This document shows, in pieces, positions 38,682-47,161 of a DNA stretch of 64,000 nucleotides. The notes below the pieces were generated by a model, which worked only from the letters and a program-made list of their open reading frames with translations, did no database searches and was not told the origin of the DNA. Source of the stretch: Serratia sp. DD3 (lineage in GTDB: Bacteria > Pseudomonadota > Gammaproteobacteria > Enterobacterales > Enterobacteriaceae); assembly GCF_000496755.2 (NCBI RefSeq), contig NZ_AYKS02000118.1, forward strand, positions 62,001 through 126,000. The letters run 5' to 3'. Position 1 is the first letter of the stretch. Each line of letters starts with the position of its first letter. Both the position numbers and the translations under genes were made by a program.

Positions 38682-39281
38682 ATGGATAATCAACGTTGCG
38701 GTTGGGTTACCGCTGACCCATTATATCTTGAGTACCACGATAAAGAATGGGGCACCCCAACCACGGATGCACGCGAACTGTTCGAAATGTTGTGTCTGGA
38801 AGGGCAACAGGCTGGCCTCTCTTGGATCACGGTGCTGAAAAAACGTGAAAACTACCGCCGTGCTTTCCACAATTTTGACCCAACACGTATCGCTGCCATG
38901 AACGAACAAGATGTGGCGTTATTGCTGCAAGACAGCGGGATTATCCGCCATCGCGGCAAGATTGAAGCCATCATTGCCAATGCCAAAGCTTATCAAGCCA
39001 TGGAACTAGCGGGGGAAAATTTTTCTACCTTTATCTGGCAATTTGTCGGAGGTAAACCGCAACTGAACCACTGGCAAGCCCTAAACGAAGTGCCCGCTCA
39101 AACAGAGATTTCTGTTGCCATGTCCAAGGCATTGAAAAAGCGCGGCTTCAAATTTATCGGTTCAACCATCTGCTATGCCTTTATGCAGGCCTGCGGCTTG
39201 GTAAACGACCATGTTACTGGTTGTTTTTGCCACCCGGAGAATACCAAAGATGATACGCACCGCAACGTCCGCCGACCTTGA
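38682..39281 (+). CDS. tag: DNA-3-methyladenine glycosylase I
   Basis: Excises 3-methyladenine from alkylated DNA. 199 aa with the ATG at 38682, ten bases after AAGGAG; the open frame upstream to 38457 overlaps non-coding sequence and lacks family similarity. MDNQRCGWVTADPLYLEYHD opens the domain, then EGQQAGLSWITVLKKRENYR. The zinc-binding tail has C..H..C.C in QACGLVNDHVTGCFCHP. It overlaps yiaC by 32 bp, as an operon. Confidence 0.95.
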   Translation: MDNQRCGWVTADPLYLEYHDKEWGTPTTDARELFEMLCLEGQQAGLSWITVLKKRENYRRAFHNFDPTRIAAMNEQDVALLLQDSGIIRHRGKIEAIIANAKAYQAMELAGENFSTFIWQFVGGKPQLNHWQALNEVPAQTEISVAMSKALKKRGFKFIGSTICYAFMQACGLVNDHVTGCFCHPENTKDDTHRNVRRP

Positions 39282-39681
39282 CGTGCTGATGGTGCTCTGG
39301 CTAGAAAGCACCACCCGTGCTCATCCCTTTGTGCCATCTGACTATTGGCAGCAAAGTGCTCAACTGGTACGGGATAACTATTTGCCCCGGGCTAAAACTT
39401 GGGTGTATCTGCATAACCAGCAAATTGTCGCTTTTATCAGCATATTGGATGAGCGCTTTATTGGCGCTCTGTTTGTTGACCATCACTTTCATGGCAAAGG
39501 GGTGGGGGCAGCATTAATGGCCTGCGTACAACATCATTATCGTTGGCTTAGCCTGGAAGTGTATGAGGATAACCAACGAGCTTGCGCCTTCTACTACAAA
39601 CAAGGGTTCCGCGAAATGCAGCGTCTGTTTAACCAAGAAACTCAAGCCCATACGCTGATCATGAATTGGCCTGCTACTTAA
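39250..39681 (+). CDS. yiaC: GNAT N-acetyltransferase YiaC
   Basis: 143-aa GNAT protein starting MIRTATSADLDVLMVLWLES. The acetyl-CoA loop is in HGKGVGAALMACVQ (Q/RxxGxG/A variant) near residues 82-95. E. coli YiaC, encoded next to tag in the same order, is reported as a protein lysine acetyltransferase; that role here is by orthology. The start at 39250 lies inside the tag 3' end. Confidence 0.88.
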   Translation: MIRTATSADLDVLMVLWLESTTRAHPFVPSDYWQQSAQLVRDNYLPRAKTWVYLHNQQIVAFISILDERFIGALFVDHHFHGKGVGAALMACVQHHYRWLSLEVYEDNQRACAFYYKQGFREMQRLFNQETQAHTLIMNWPAT

Positions 39682-39801
39682 TTTCAATAAACTGGCATGG
39701 GTCGGTCCGTAGATTGATCGATTAGGATAGGATGAACTTGAATGAACTGAGCTGGCAGAGGTTGATCACTCCCGTAAAACAACCCGCTATTCTTCCCGTT
39801 T

Positions 39802-39857
39802 TGTGATTGATATCATATTTTTCTCTTCTGTCACTTTTTAATGGGATCGGTTCCATT
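39802..39857. promoter_or_regulatory. orphan CRP-like site and LacI-family-like operator
   Basis: TGTGATTGATATCATA (39802-39817) fits CRP on one half-site and 4 of 5 on the other. AATGGGATCGGTTCCATT (39840-39857) is an 18-bp near-palindrome (7 of 9 pairs) with a central CG, typical of LacI/GalR operators. No sugar gene follows before the sRNA copy at 39945, so this may be the remnant of a lost operon. Confidence 0.4.
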
Positions 39858-39944
39858 TATGGTGGCGATACTGATAACAGTGGCAATATTTCCAGCTTAA
39901 TCTCAAAAACTCACAGGCAATCTGTAAGTTACAACAGTGTTTAA

Positions 39945-40004
39945 TCATTTTCCCTGGTGTTGGCCAATTTGGCACCTGATCCTTTAATCGGGATCAGTTT
40001 TTTT
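39945..40004 (+). ncRNA. ArcZ-seed small RNA, copy 2
   Basis: 57 bases (39948-40004) are identical to copy 1, including the ArcZ seed TTTCCCTGGTGTTGGC and the intrinsic terminator ending in T7. Homology continues about 45 bp upstream, but the -35 equivalent is CTCACA (39910-39915) and the -10 is AACAGT or TACAAC. Its promoter is therefore clearly weaker or differently controlled. It precedes ghrB by 167 bp. Confidence 0.78.
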
Positions 40005-40171
40005 GCTCCTAAGCAATGATAGTAAAAGCTAAACTGAATGATGTTATCAGTCGCCACTCCGCTCCCCCTATATATTCATCGCCATTCAAGTCGCAACGGT
40101 ACCCGGGTACCCTGGTTCACACTAATTAATTGATTTATTATAGCTATATCGTTCTCTCGTTGGAGTTTTTA

Positions 40172-41155
40172 ATGAAGCCTTCAGTCATATTGTATCGGAG
40201 TATTCCTGCCGACCTGCATCAGCGGCTGGACAAGCACTTCACGGTACATGCTTTCGATGATTTACCCCCAGATAATACCCCTGCGTTTGAGACTGCATTA
40301 CAACAAGCTGAAGGGATTATCGGTTCTGGCGGCAAAATTGATGAAGCCTTTCTGCAACGGGCACCTAAACTACGTGCTGCTTCAACGATTACAGTAGGTT
40401 ACGATAACTTTGACCTCGAAGCGCTTAATGCCCACCAAGTATTATTGATGCATACCCCGAGCGTATTAACAGAAACCGTGGCCGATACCATCATGGCCTT
40501 GATGTTGGCCACGGCACGTCGCGTGGTTGAAGTCGCCGAGCGAGTGAAAGCGGGTGAGTGGCAAAATAACATTGGGCCCGAGTGGTATGGTGTTGATGTT
40601 CATCATAAAACTATTGGCATCCTCGGTATGGGGCGCATCGGGCTGGCATTGGCACAACGGGCACACTTAGGCTTTAACATGCCAGTGTTATATAACGCCC
40701 GCCGCACCCATCAACAGGCCGAACAAAATTTCAACGCCCGCCGTTGCGATCTTGATACTCTGCTGGCTGAGTCAGATTTTCTCTGCATCACACTCCCGTT
40801 AACTAGCGAAACCTTCCATATGATCGGCCATGAACAGTTGGCGAAAATGAAGAAAAGCAGCATTTTGATCAATGCAGGGCGAGGGCCGGTGGTTGATGAG
40901 CAAGCGCTTATCGAGGCCTTGCAGAACGGTACTATTCACGCTGCCGGGTTGGATGTTTTTGAGCAAGAACCGTTATCGGTGAATTCACCACTACTGCAAT
41001 TGCCCAATGTGGTTGCTGTGCCCCATATCGGTTCTGCCACTCATGAAACCCGCTATGGCATGGCTGAATGTGCTGTGGATAACCTGATTGCCGCACTCAC
41101 AGGCCAGGTAACAAAAAATTGCGTTAATCCCCATTTACTGATTAACCCCTATTAA
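40172..41155 (+). CDS. ghrB: glyoxylate/hydroxypyruvate reductase B
   Basis: NADPH-dependent 2-hydroxyacid dehydrogenase reducing glyoxylate, hydroxypyruvate and 2-ketogluconate. 327 aa from the ATG at 40172 (GGAG nine bases upstream); the frame open from 40130 is not supported. Rossmann [16 protein letters not shown] near residues 150-165, catalytic Arg/Glu in AGRGPVVDE and [10 protein letters not shown], and His in [11 protein letters not shown]. Single gene. Confidence 0.95.
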   Translation: MKPSVILYRSIPADLHQRLDKHFTVHAFDDLPPDNTPAFETALQQAEGIIGSGGKIDEAFLQRAPKLRAASTITVGYDNFDLEALNAHQVLLMHTPSVLTETVADTIMALMLATARRVVEVAERVKAGEWQNNIGPEWYGVDVHHKTIGILGMGRIGLALAQRAHLGFNMPVLYNARRTHQQAEQNFNARRCDLDTLLAESDFLCITLPLTSETFHMIGHEQLAKMKKSSILINAGRGPVVDEQALIEALQNGTIHAAGLDVFEQEPLSVNSPLLQLPNVVAVPHIGSATHETRYGMAECAVDNLIAALTGQVTKNCVNPHLLINPY

Positions 41156-41267
41156 CGACTTGACCTCTATTCACTACAAAGGTGATAGATACCCGTGTTA
41201 CTCTTTTAGCTGTAAAAATTAATTAGCGTTTTATGCTATAAAAAGTACATATCATGATACTTCACGT

Positions 41268-41312
41268 CGCCAGATAAAATATCTGCTTAATTGCACCTGC
41301 TTTTATCTGGCG
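41268..41312. repeat. 12-bp inverted repeat in the avtA leader
   Basis: CGCCAGATAAAA and TTTTATCTGGCG pair perfectly across a 21-bp loop, between ghrB and avtA, ending 43 bp before the avtA ATG. It might be a ghrB terminator-like structure or a leader hairpin of avtA. Confidence 0.55.
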
Positions 41313-41355
41313 GTATGGTGGAGCCCTACTGACCAATAACAATTCTGCGGCACCT

Positions 41356-42609
41356 ATGACTTTTTCTCTTTTCGGCGATAAATTTACCCGTTATGCCGGT
41401 ATCACCCGCTTAATGGACGACCTGAATGATGGTCTGCGCACCCCAGGCGCCATCATGCTCGGCGGTGGAAACCCTGCAAAAATTCCAGAAATGGAAAGTT
41501 ACTTCAAGCAACTGTGCCAAGATATGCTCGAAAATGGCAAATTGACTGAAGCACTATGTAACTACGATGGCCCACAAGGCAAAGACCTCTTACTGTCAGC
41601 ACTGGCTAATCTGCTACAGAAAGAGTTTGATTGGCCCATCGGGCCACAAAATATTGCGCTAACAAACGGCAGTCAAAGCGCATTTTTCTACTTATTCAAT
41701 TTGTTCGCAGGCCGCTACGCAGAAGGGAAACGCCGCCGCGTGTTATTCCCACTGGCTCCCGAGTACATCGGTTATGCTGATGCCGGGTTGGATGAAGGGG
41801 TATTTGTCTCCGCCAAACCCAATATAGAGTTCCTGCCAGACGGCCAATTTAAATATCACATCGATTTTGAGCATTTAACGATCGGTGACGATATTGGCAT
41901 GATCTGCGTTTCACGCCCGACCAACCCGACAGGTAATGTGATCACCGACGAGGAACTGAACAAACTCGATCTATTGGCACAGCAGCACGATATACCTTTG
42001 GTGATTGATAACGCTTATGGCGTACCTTTCCCGGGCATTATTTTCAGCGACGCAACGCCATTATGGAACCCCAATATCATTCTGTGCATGAGCCTGTCTA
42101 AACTCGGCCTGCCAGGTTCACGTTGTGGCATCGTTATAGCCAATGAACGGGTAATTACCGCCCTGACCAATATGAATGGCATTATCAGCCTGTCGCCAGG
42201 AAGCATCGGCCCAGCGCTGGCGGCAGAAATGATTGAGCGTGGTGATCTGTTACGTCTGTCTAATGAAGTGATCGGCCCGTTCTACAAACAGCGTGTTGAA
42301 CAGACCATTGGCATTATTCGCCGTTATCTGTCACCAGAACGTTGCCTGATCCACAAACCGGAAGGGGCTATTTTTCTCTGGTTATGGTTTAAGGATCTGC
42401 CCATCACCACAGAATTACTCTACCAACGCCTGAAGAAACGTGGGGTCCTGATGGTGCCAGGCCACTATTTCTTCCCAGGACTGGAACAGGAATGGCCACA
42501 TACCCACCAATGTATGCGTATGAACTATATCCCTGACCCAGCAAGCATTGAACAGGGTGTGATGATCTTGGCAGAAGAGGTTGAACGAGCACATCAAGAA
42601 GCGGGTTAA
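41356..42609 (+). CDS. avtA: valine--pyruvate aminotransferase
   Basis: PLP transaminase interconverting valine/2-ketoisovalerate and alanine/pyruvate. 417 aa, identical length to E. coli. MTFSLFGDKFTRYAGITRLM opens the protein. The PLP lysine lies in SLSKLGLPGSRCG near residues 245-257, and VIDNAYGVPFPG holds the PLP-contacting Asp/Tyr. Convergent with yidE. Confidence 0.96.
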   Translation: MTFSLFGDKFTRYAGITRLMDDLNDGLRTPGAIMLGGGNPAKIPEMESYFKQLCQDMLENGKLTEALCNYDGPQGKDLLLSALANLLQKEFDWPIGPQNIALTNGSQSAFFYLFNLFAGRYAEGKRRRVLFPLAPEYIGYADAGLDEGVFVSAKPNIEFLPDGQFKYHIDFEHLTIGDDIGMICVSRPTNPTGNVITDEELNKLDLLAQQHDIPLVIDNAYGVPFPGIIFSDATPLWNPNIILCMSLSKLGLPGSRCGIVIANERVITALTNMNGIISLSPGSIGPALAAEMIERGDLLRLSNEVIGPFYKQRVEQTIGIIRRYLSPERCLIHKPEGAIFLWLWFKDLPITTELLYQRLKKRGVLMVPGHYFFPGLEQEWPHTHQCMRMNYIPDPASIEQGVMILAEEVERAHQEAG

Positions 42610-42616
42610 AGAACCA

Positions 42617-42636
42617 AGGGGCTCTGAAGAGCCCCT
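42617..42636. terminator. stem-loop between avtA and yidE
   Basis: AGGGGCTC and GAGCCCCT pair over 8 bp with a TGAA tetraloop, 8 bp after the avtA stop. There is no T tract on the forward side; it probably ends the avtA transcript with help from factors. Confidence 0.55.
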
Positions 42637-42647
42637 GAATCTACCAC

Positions 42648-42693
42648 CTTGAAAAACATCACTACATGATCTTGAAAAACACCATTACATGGC
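42648..42693. repeat. 23-bp tandem duplication at the 3' end of yidE
   Basis: CTTGAAAAACATCACTACAT at 42648 is followed exactly 23 bp later by CTTGAAAAACACCATTACAT at 42671, with few differences. The second copy overlaps the yidE stop, so the first looks like a local slippage duplication. Confidence 0.6.
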
Positions 42694-44343
42694 CCAAAAC
42701 AGCACGGCCAACAATTGCGGAGACATAATACGCAGGAACATTGCCAACGGATAAACCGTGGCATAAGAGAGTGCCGCTGCACCACTGGTGGGATGCAGGC
42801 CATTGGCAAAGGCCAGGGCAGGTGGATCAGTCATCGACCCTGCCAACATGCCAGATAGTGTCAGGTAGTTCATTTTGCCCATCACCCGGGCTAATATACC
42901 CACGGTGATTAAGGGAATGGCAGTGATCAACGCACCATAGCCAATCCAGGCTAACCCTTCACCATGGATCAGGGTGTTAATAAAGTTACCGCCCGACTTC
43001 AACCCCACCACCGCCAGGAACAATACAATACCCAACTCACGCAACGCCAGGTTAGCACTGGGGGGCATAAACCAGTAAAGTTTGCCGATACTGCCAATAC
43101 GCCCCAGGATCAAAGCCACCACCAGTGGCCCGCCAGCCAACCCCAACCGCAACGCCGCCGGGAAGCCAGGAATAAACAACGGAATAGAACCCAGCAGCAC
43201 CCCTAACCCGATGCCAATAAACACTGGCAACATTTGTACCTGTTGCAACTTCTGCTTGGCGTTACCAACAATCGCCGCCACGACCTCGATAGATTCTGGC
43301 CGCCCTACCAGGTTGAGAATATCCCCGAACTGCAGCGTGACATTACTGCCTGCCACCAGCTCAACACCAGCACGGTTAAGGCGCGAAATCACCACGTCAT
43401 ATTTCTGCTTAAAATTCAGATCGCGAACTTTTTTACCCAAGACCTTTTCGTTGGTCACCACGGCACGAACCACCTGCAGAGCAGTACCCTTGGTAGAAAG
43501 TGACACATCCACTTCCTCACCGATCACCAAGCGCGCGTTCTCCAACTCTTCACGCTTACCCACCAGGTGAAGAAAATCCCCTAACTCCAACATTTCTTGC
43601 GGTGATGGCACCATCAACAGGTCGCCCCGCTTCAGGCGCGAGCAGATGATGTCATCGCTGTTAAGTAATGGCACATTTTTGATGGCCAGACCTTGCAGGT
43701 TAGGGTTACGTACCGCCACATTCATGGTCTGCAGCAGTTCGCGATTGTTGCCCATGCTGTTTTCAAACTCTTTCGCTTCTTGTTCAATATTGATACGAAA
43801 GAACAGCCGGATAAGCCACATCACCAGTAGAATGCCACAGATACCAAATGGATAGGCCATGGCATACCCCATCCCCATACGATCAACCAGTGCTGGATCC
43901 GACCCTAAATCGGTCAGTATCTGTTGCCCGGCACCCAGTGCTGGCGTATTGGTCACCGCACCCGAGAACACCCCAAGAATAATCGGTAATGGTACCGCAA
44001 ACAGTTTGTGGACTGCCGCTGCGACCACCCCGCCCATAAGCACCAGCAAAATGGCAAAGCCATTTAACCGGAGACCAGAGACGCGCAGGGAAGAGAAGAA
44101 ACCAGGCCCAACCTGGATACCGATGGTGTAAACAAACAGGATCAGCCCAAACTCCTGAATAAAGTGCAACATATCGCCGTTGAGGTCTATCTGATAAGTC
44201 TGTGCAAAGTGCCCGACAATGATACCGCCAAACAAGACGCCACCTATCCCTAAACCCACGCCATACACTTTCCAGTTGCCAATCCATAACCCGAGAATAG
44301 CCACTAACGCCAGCATACTGACGGTCAGGGCGATATCACTCAT
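42685..44343 (-). CDS. yidE: AspT/YidE family putative transporter
   Basis: 552-aa inner-membrane protein of the aspartate:alanine exchanger superfamily, with two hydrophobic halves (TMs about 1-170 and 380-552) flanking two soluble RCK_C domains (about 190-370). Conserved repeats [14 protein letters not shown] and [14 protein letters not shown] mirror one another in the two halves. The substrate of YidE is not established. Single gene. Confidence 0.9.
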   Translation of the reverse strand: MSDIALTVSMLALVAILGLWIGNWKVYGVGLGIGGVLFGGIIVGHFAQTYQIDLNGDMLHFIQEFGLILFVYTIGIQVGPGFFSSLRVSGLRLNGFAILLVLMGGVVAAAVHKLFAVPLPIILGVFSGAVTNTPALGAGQQILTDLGSDPALVDRMGMGYAMAYPFGICGILLVMWLIRLFFRINIEQEAKEFENSMGNNRELLQTMNVAVRNPNLQGLAIKNVPLLNSDDIICSRLKRGDLLMVPSPQEMLELGDFLHLVGKREELENARLVIGEEVDVSLSTKGTALQVVRAVVTNEKVLGKKVRDLNFKQKYDVVISRLNRAGVELVAGSNVTLQFGDILNLVGRPESIEVVAAIVGNAKQKLQQVQMLPVFIGIGLGVLLGSIPLFIPGFPAALRLGLAGGPLVVALILGRIGSIGKLYWFMPPSANLALRELGIVLFLAVVGLKSGGNFINTLIHGEGLAWIGYGALITAIPLITVGILARVMGKMNYLTLSGMLAGSMTDPPALAFANGLHPTSGAAALSYATVYPLAMFLRIMSPQLLAVLFWAM

Positions 44344-44479
44344 ACGTCACATCCTTAACAAAAGTTTAATAACCAATATGTGGTAAAAATCACAATTTAA
44401 AACGCAACCTAACTAGGTTAGAGGGATTCTGGCATAAACTTTGAGGGGGTAATGTGGGGTATTCCACATTAATGTGACA

Positions 44480-44502
44480 GGGGAGGCCATTCAGACCTCC
44501 CC
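44480..44502. terminator. stem-loop after ibpB
   Basis: GGGGAGG and CCTCCCC pair over 7 bp, 28 bp past the ibpB stop. There is no clear T run in the ibpB direction, so moderate support only. Confidence 0.45.
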
Positions 44503-44529
44503 ACCATGATTTTCTTTTTATTCAGCCAG

Positions 44530-44958
44530 TTACTTGACTTCTAGCTCTGGAGTGCTACTGATGCTGATCCGTTGTGGCTGTAAGGCTTCCGATACATGGC
44601 GCACCAGCTCAATATGCAGCAGGCCATTTTCAAATTTGGCCTCGGAAACCTGCATGTGTTCCGCCAAGGTAAAAGTCAAAGTGAATTCTTTGCACTCCCA
44701 TCCTTGATGCAGATATTCCACCTGTTTTTCTGGTGGCGTGGGTTTACCGCGTATCGATAAACGTGGACCTTCCACTTCAATATCCAACTCACTCTGTTTG
44801 AACCCGGCCAACGCCAGAGAAATGCGGTAGTGGTTATCGTCACTCTTCTCTATGTTGTAGGGGGGAAACCCTTGGGGTTCCTGCCCACCCATTGAGCTGG
44901 CCAGCTTGTCAAAACCGATCCATTGACGCAAAAGTGGGGATAAATCGTAGTTACGCAT
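44530..44958 (-). CDS. ibpB: small heat-shock protein IbpB
   Basis: Holdase chaperone binding aggregating proteins with IbpA. 142 aa from the ATG at 44958 ([20 protein letters not shown]), E. coli length, with AAGGAG upstream. The alpha-crystallin domain spans about 35-125 ([20 protein letters not shown] to the conserved [12 protein letters not shown]). The C-terminal IxI motif is ISI near residues 132-134. Downstream of ibpA on the same strand, 92 bp apart. Confidence 0.95.
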   Translation of the reverse strand: MRNYDLSPLLRQWIGFDKLASSMGGQEPQGFPPYNIEKSDDNHYRISLALAGFKQSELDIEVEGPRLSIRGKPTPPEKQVEYLHQGWECKEFTLTFTLAEHMQVSEAKFENGLLHIELVRHVSEALQPQRISISSTPELEVK

Positions 44959-45050
44959 GGTATTAACTCCTTCCAAGAAGCGAGATAGGTATTAATTTGC
45001 CCCCGAACTATCAGCAGGCAAGGTGGTGTTTCACCCACAGTGAAACGGAA
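44959..45050 (-). promoter_or_regulatory. ibpA-ibpB intercistronic leader with possible RNA thermometer
   Basis: Contains a perfect 7-bp hairpin GTTTCAC/GTGAAAC at 45028-45046 right after the ibpA stop. Near the ibpB start, CTTCTT lies two bases before the AAGGAG site and can pair with it. A thermosensitive hairpin hiding the ibpB site is plausible, as known for ibp genes in E. coli, but the fold was not computed. Confidence 0.4.
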
Positions 45051-45464
45051 TTATTTAATTTCGATCCGACGCGGTTTTAATGTTTCCGGCACGATGCGCT
45101 GCAGATCGATATACAGCAAACCGTTTTCCAGCTTAGCCCCTTTAATTTGAATATGTTCGGCCAACTGAAATTTACGTTCAAAATTACGCTCGGCAATACC
45201 TTGGTATAAATAGGTTTTTTCAACGGCCTGATTATGGCGAGCACCACGCACAATCAGCAGATTGTCCTGGGTGATAATCTCCAGTTCCGGCTCGGCAAAC
45301 CCGGCCACCGCGATGGCGATACGATAATTATTCTCATCAACCAGCTCAACGTTATACGGCGGATAGCCACCATTACCTTGATTTTGCCCGGTTTGCAGAG
45401 CATTAAACAGGCGATCAAAACCAATAGCAGAACGGTATAGTGGGGAAAGATCAAAATTGCTCAT
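45051..45464 (-). CDS. ibpA: small heat-shock protein IbpA
   Basis: 137 aa, same as E. coli, [20 protein letters not shown] at the start. Alpha-crystallin domain about 35-125 ([20 protein letters not shown], then [12 protein letters not shown]), C-terminal IEI motif. Forms mixed oligomers with IbpB that hand substrates to DnaK/ClpB. Transcribed from a heat-shock promoter at 45592-45619. Confidence 0.96.
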   Translation of the reverse strand: MSNFDLSPLYRSAIGFDRLFNALQTGQNQGNGGYPPYNVELVDENNYRIAIAVAGFAEPELEIITQDNLLIVRGARHNQAVEKTYLYQGIAERNFERKFQLAEHIQIKGAKLENGLLYIDLQRIVPETLKPRRIEIK

Positions 45465-45584
45465 AAAACTGCCTCCTAAAACACTTCAGCGAGGTGGGTA
45501 ATAACGTCTTCCATTATGGACAGACTCAAATGTGGACAAGCTCAACGCCAGAGTCCCTTTTCAGCGAACTCTTAAATTGGCGTT
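45465..45584 (-). promoter_or_regulatory. ibpA 5' leader, possible ROSE-like thermometer
   Basis: About 120-nt leader from the predicted sigma-32 start. Just before ibpA, CACCTCGCT can pair with the AGGAGG ribosome site, resembling the U(U/C)GCU-type anti-SD strand of ROSE elements. E. coli ibpA is controlled by such a thermometer. Pairing was judged by eye. Confidence 0.45.
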
Positions 45585-45591
45585 ACCAAGA

Positions 45592-45619
45592 AAATGGGGC
45601 TGGGTTCACTTATTTCAAC
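45592..45619 (-). promoter_or_regulatory. sigma-32 heat-shock promoter of ibpAB
   Basis: On the reverse strand GTTGAAA (45619-45613), a 13-bp spacer and CCCCATTT (45599-45592) match the sigma-32 consensus CTTGAAA-N13-17-CCCCATNT at all but one position. Confidence 0.88.
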
Positions 45620-45802
45620 TCACCGGGTTAAAAAAATCGTCAAACATAAAGACGATAATTTGCCCATCACATACAATAAAGTGAGATAACCGCCACAGAG
45701 CTAAATTTTATATCTTTCAATCTATTCGTGAGCTGGTAAAAATTGATTTAACTTAATCATAAATCAGCAAATTTCGGCAGAAATCCACCTCAGGATGAGT
45801 CA

Positions 45803-46162
45803 ATGAAATCAGTAAAGAGACTAACCACCAGCGGCCTGTGCTTACTCATCAGTGGCTGCTCCAGCGTGATGAGCCACACCGGTGGCGATCAGGGTTACTA
45901 TCCTGGCACCCGTGCCAGCATAGATACGATGAAAAAAGAGGACACCAGTTGGGCCATGATGCCCCTGTTAGCCATCGATCTACCCTTCTCGGCAGTGATG
46001 GATACCATTTTGCTACCTTATGATTACCTCCGTTCGGATGATGATAAAACCACCCTGTCCCCCAAAGCACGTATCGAACGTGACGAGGCAAAAAATCTGT
46101 CTGAGAGCGGTAATCTAGGGCAGGGGATGCCAACGCCACCCCCCCCGAAGACCCAGAAATAG
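45803..46162 (+). CDS. yidQ: YidQ/YceK family (DUF1375) lipoprotein
   Basis: 119-aa predicted lipoprotein: signal MKSVKRLTTSGLCLLISGC with lipobox ISGC (Cys near 19), then the family hallmark SSVMSHTGGDQGYYPGTRAS. A proline-rich tail (PTPPPPKTQK) ends it. yidQ is the neighbour of ibpA in E. coli too. Function unknown, outer-membrane location presumed. Confidence 0.88.
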   Translation: MKSVKRLTTSGLCLLISGCSSVMSHTGGDQGYYPGTRASIDTMKKEDTSWAMMPLLAIDLPFSAVMDTILLPYDYLRSDDDKTTLSPKARIERDEAKNLSESGNLGQGMPTPPPPKTQK

Positions 46163-46195
46163 TTCCATGCCATTTAAAATCCTAAAGAGAACAGT

Positions 46196-47161
46196 ATGAG
46201 CCTATTTGATGACATTGTTTCCGCCCATCAACAATTGCGCCCACAAGTCCGCGTCACCCCGTTGGAACACAGCGTGCTGCTTTCACAGCAATTAGGCTGC
46301 GAGCTCTATCTCAAGTGCGATCATTTACAACATACCGGCTCATTTAAGTTTCGTGGCGCCAGCAACAAACTACGGTTACTGAGTGAACAACAACGTCAAC
46401 AAGGCGTGATTACCGCATCAACCGGTAACCATGGTCAAGCCGTTGCACTCGCGGGTAAATTAATGGGCGTCAATGTCACCGTCTATGCACCTGAAAGTGC
46501 CGCTACCATCAAGCTCGATACCATCCGTGCCTTAGGTGGCAAGGTGGAATTGGTCCCGGGTGACCCATTGAATGCCGAGTTGGCTGCGGAAAAGGCCGCA
46601 CGCCAACAGCATAAAACCTATATTTCCCCTTATAACGATGCCGACGTAATTGCAGGCCAAGGCACCTGTGGGATGGAAATCATCGAACAGCAGCCAGAAC
46701 TGGATGCGGTATTTGTTGCGGTGGGTGGCGGCGGCTATATTGCGGGAATGGGTACCGTTCTAAAAAAATTGTCGCCAAAAACACAACTTATTGCCTGCTG
46801 GCCAGAAAATGCCACCAGCATGTACAGCGCACTGGAGGCGGGGCATATCTACCCAGTGGAAGAACAAGAGACTCTCTCTGACGGTACTGCGGGGGGAGTG
46901 GAACCGGGTGCTATCACCTTCCCCCTGTGCCAACAGGTCATTGACCGTAAAGTATTGGTCAGCGAAGAGGAAATCAAACAGGCAATGCGCCTGGTTGCCA
47001 GTAGCGACCGTTGGATTATCGAAGGTGCTGCCGGCGTGGCCTTAGCCGCAGCCTGCAAATTGGCACCCGAGTTGCTAGGCAAAAAAGTGGCCGTGGTGTT
47101 ATGTGGTAAAAATATTGTGCTGGAAAAATATTTGCAGGCAGTCAGCCATGAAAGTCATTAA
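46196..47161 (+). CDS. PLP-dependent threonine/serine dehydratase-like enzyme
   Basis: 321-aa fold-type II PLP enzyme. The lysine is in the motif HTGSFKFRGASNKL near residues 47-60, with TASTGNHGQAVA, the phosphate loop VAVGGGGYIAGMG and a C-terminal VVLCGKNI. Family members deaminate threonine, serine or 3-hydroxyaspartate; ectoine-pathway EutB is also similar. It overlaps the cyclodeaminase gene by 14 bp, implying a shared substrate chain. No ectoine-degradation genes are adjacent, so the substrate is open. Confidence 0.82.
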   Translation: MSLFDDIVSAHQQLRPQVRVTPLEHSVLLSQQLGCELYLKCDHLQHTGSFKFRGASNKLRLLSEQQRQQGVITASTGNHGQAVALAGKLMGVNVTVYAPESAATIKLDTIRALGGKVELVPGDPLNAELAAEKAARQQHKTYISPYNDADVIAGQGTCGMEIIEQQPELDAVFVAVGGGGYIAGMGTVLKKLSPKTQLIACWPENATSMYSALEAGHIYPVEEQETLSDGTAGGVEPGAITFPLCQQVIDRKVLVSEEEIKQAMRLVASSDRWIIEGAAGVALAAACKLAPELLGKKVAVVLCGKNIVLEKYLQAVSHESH

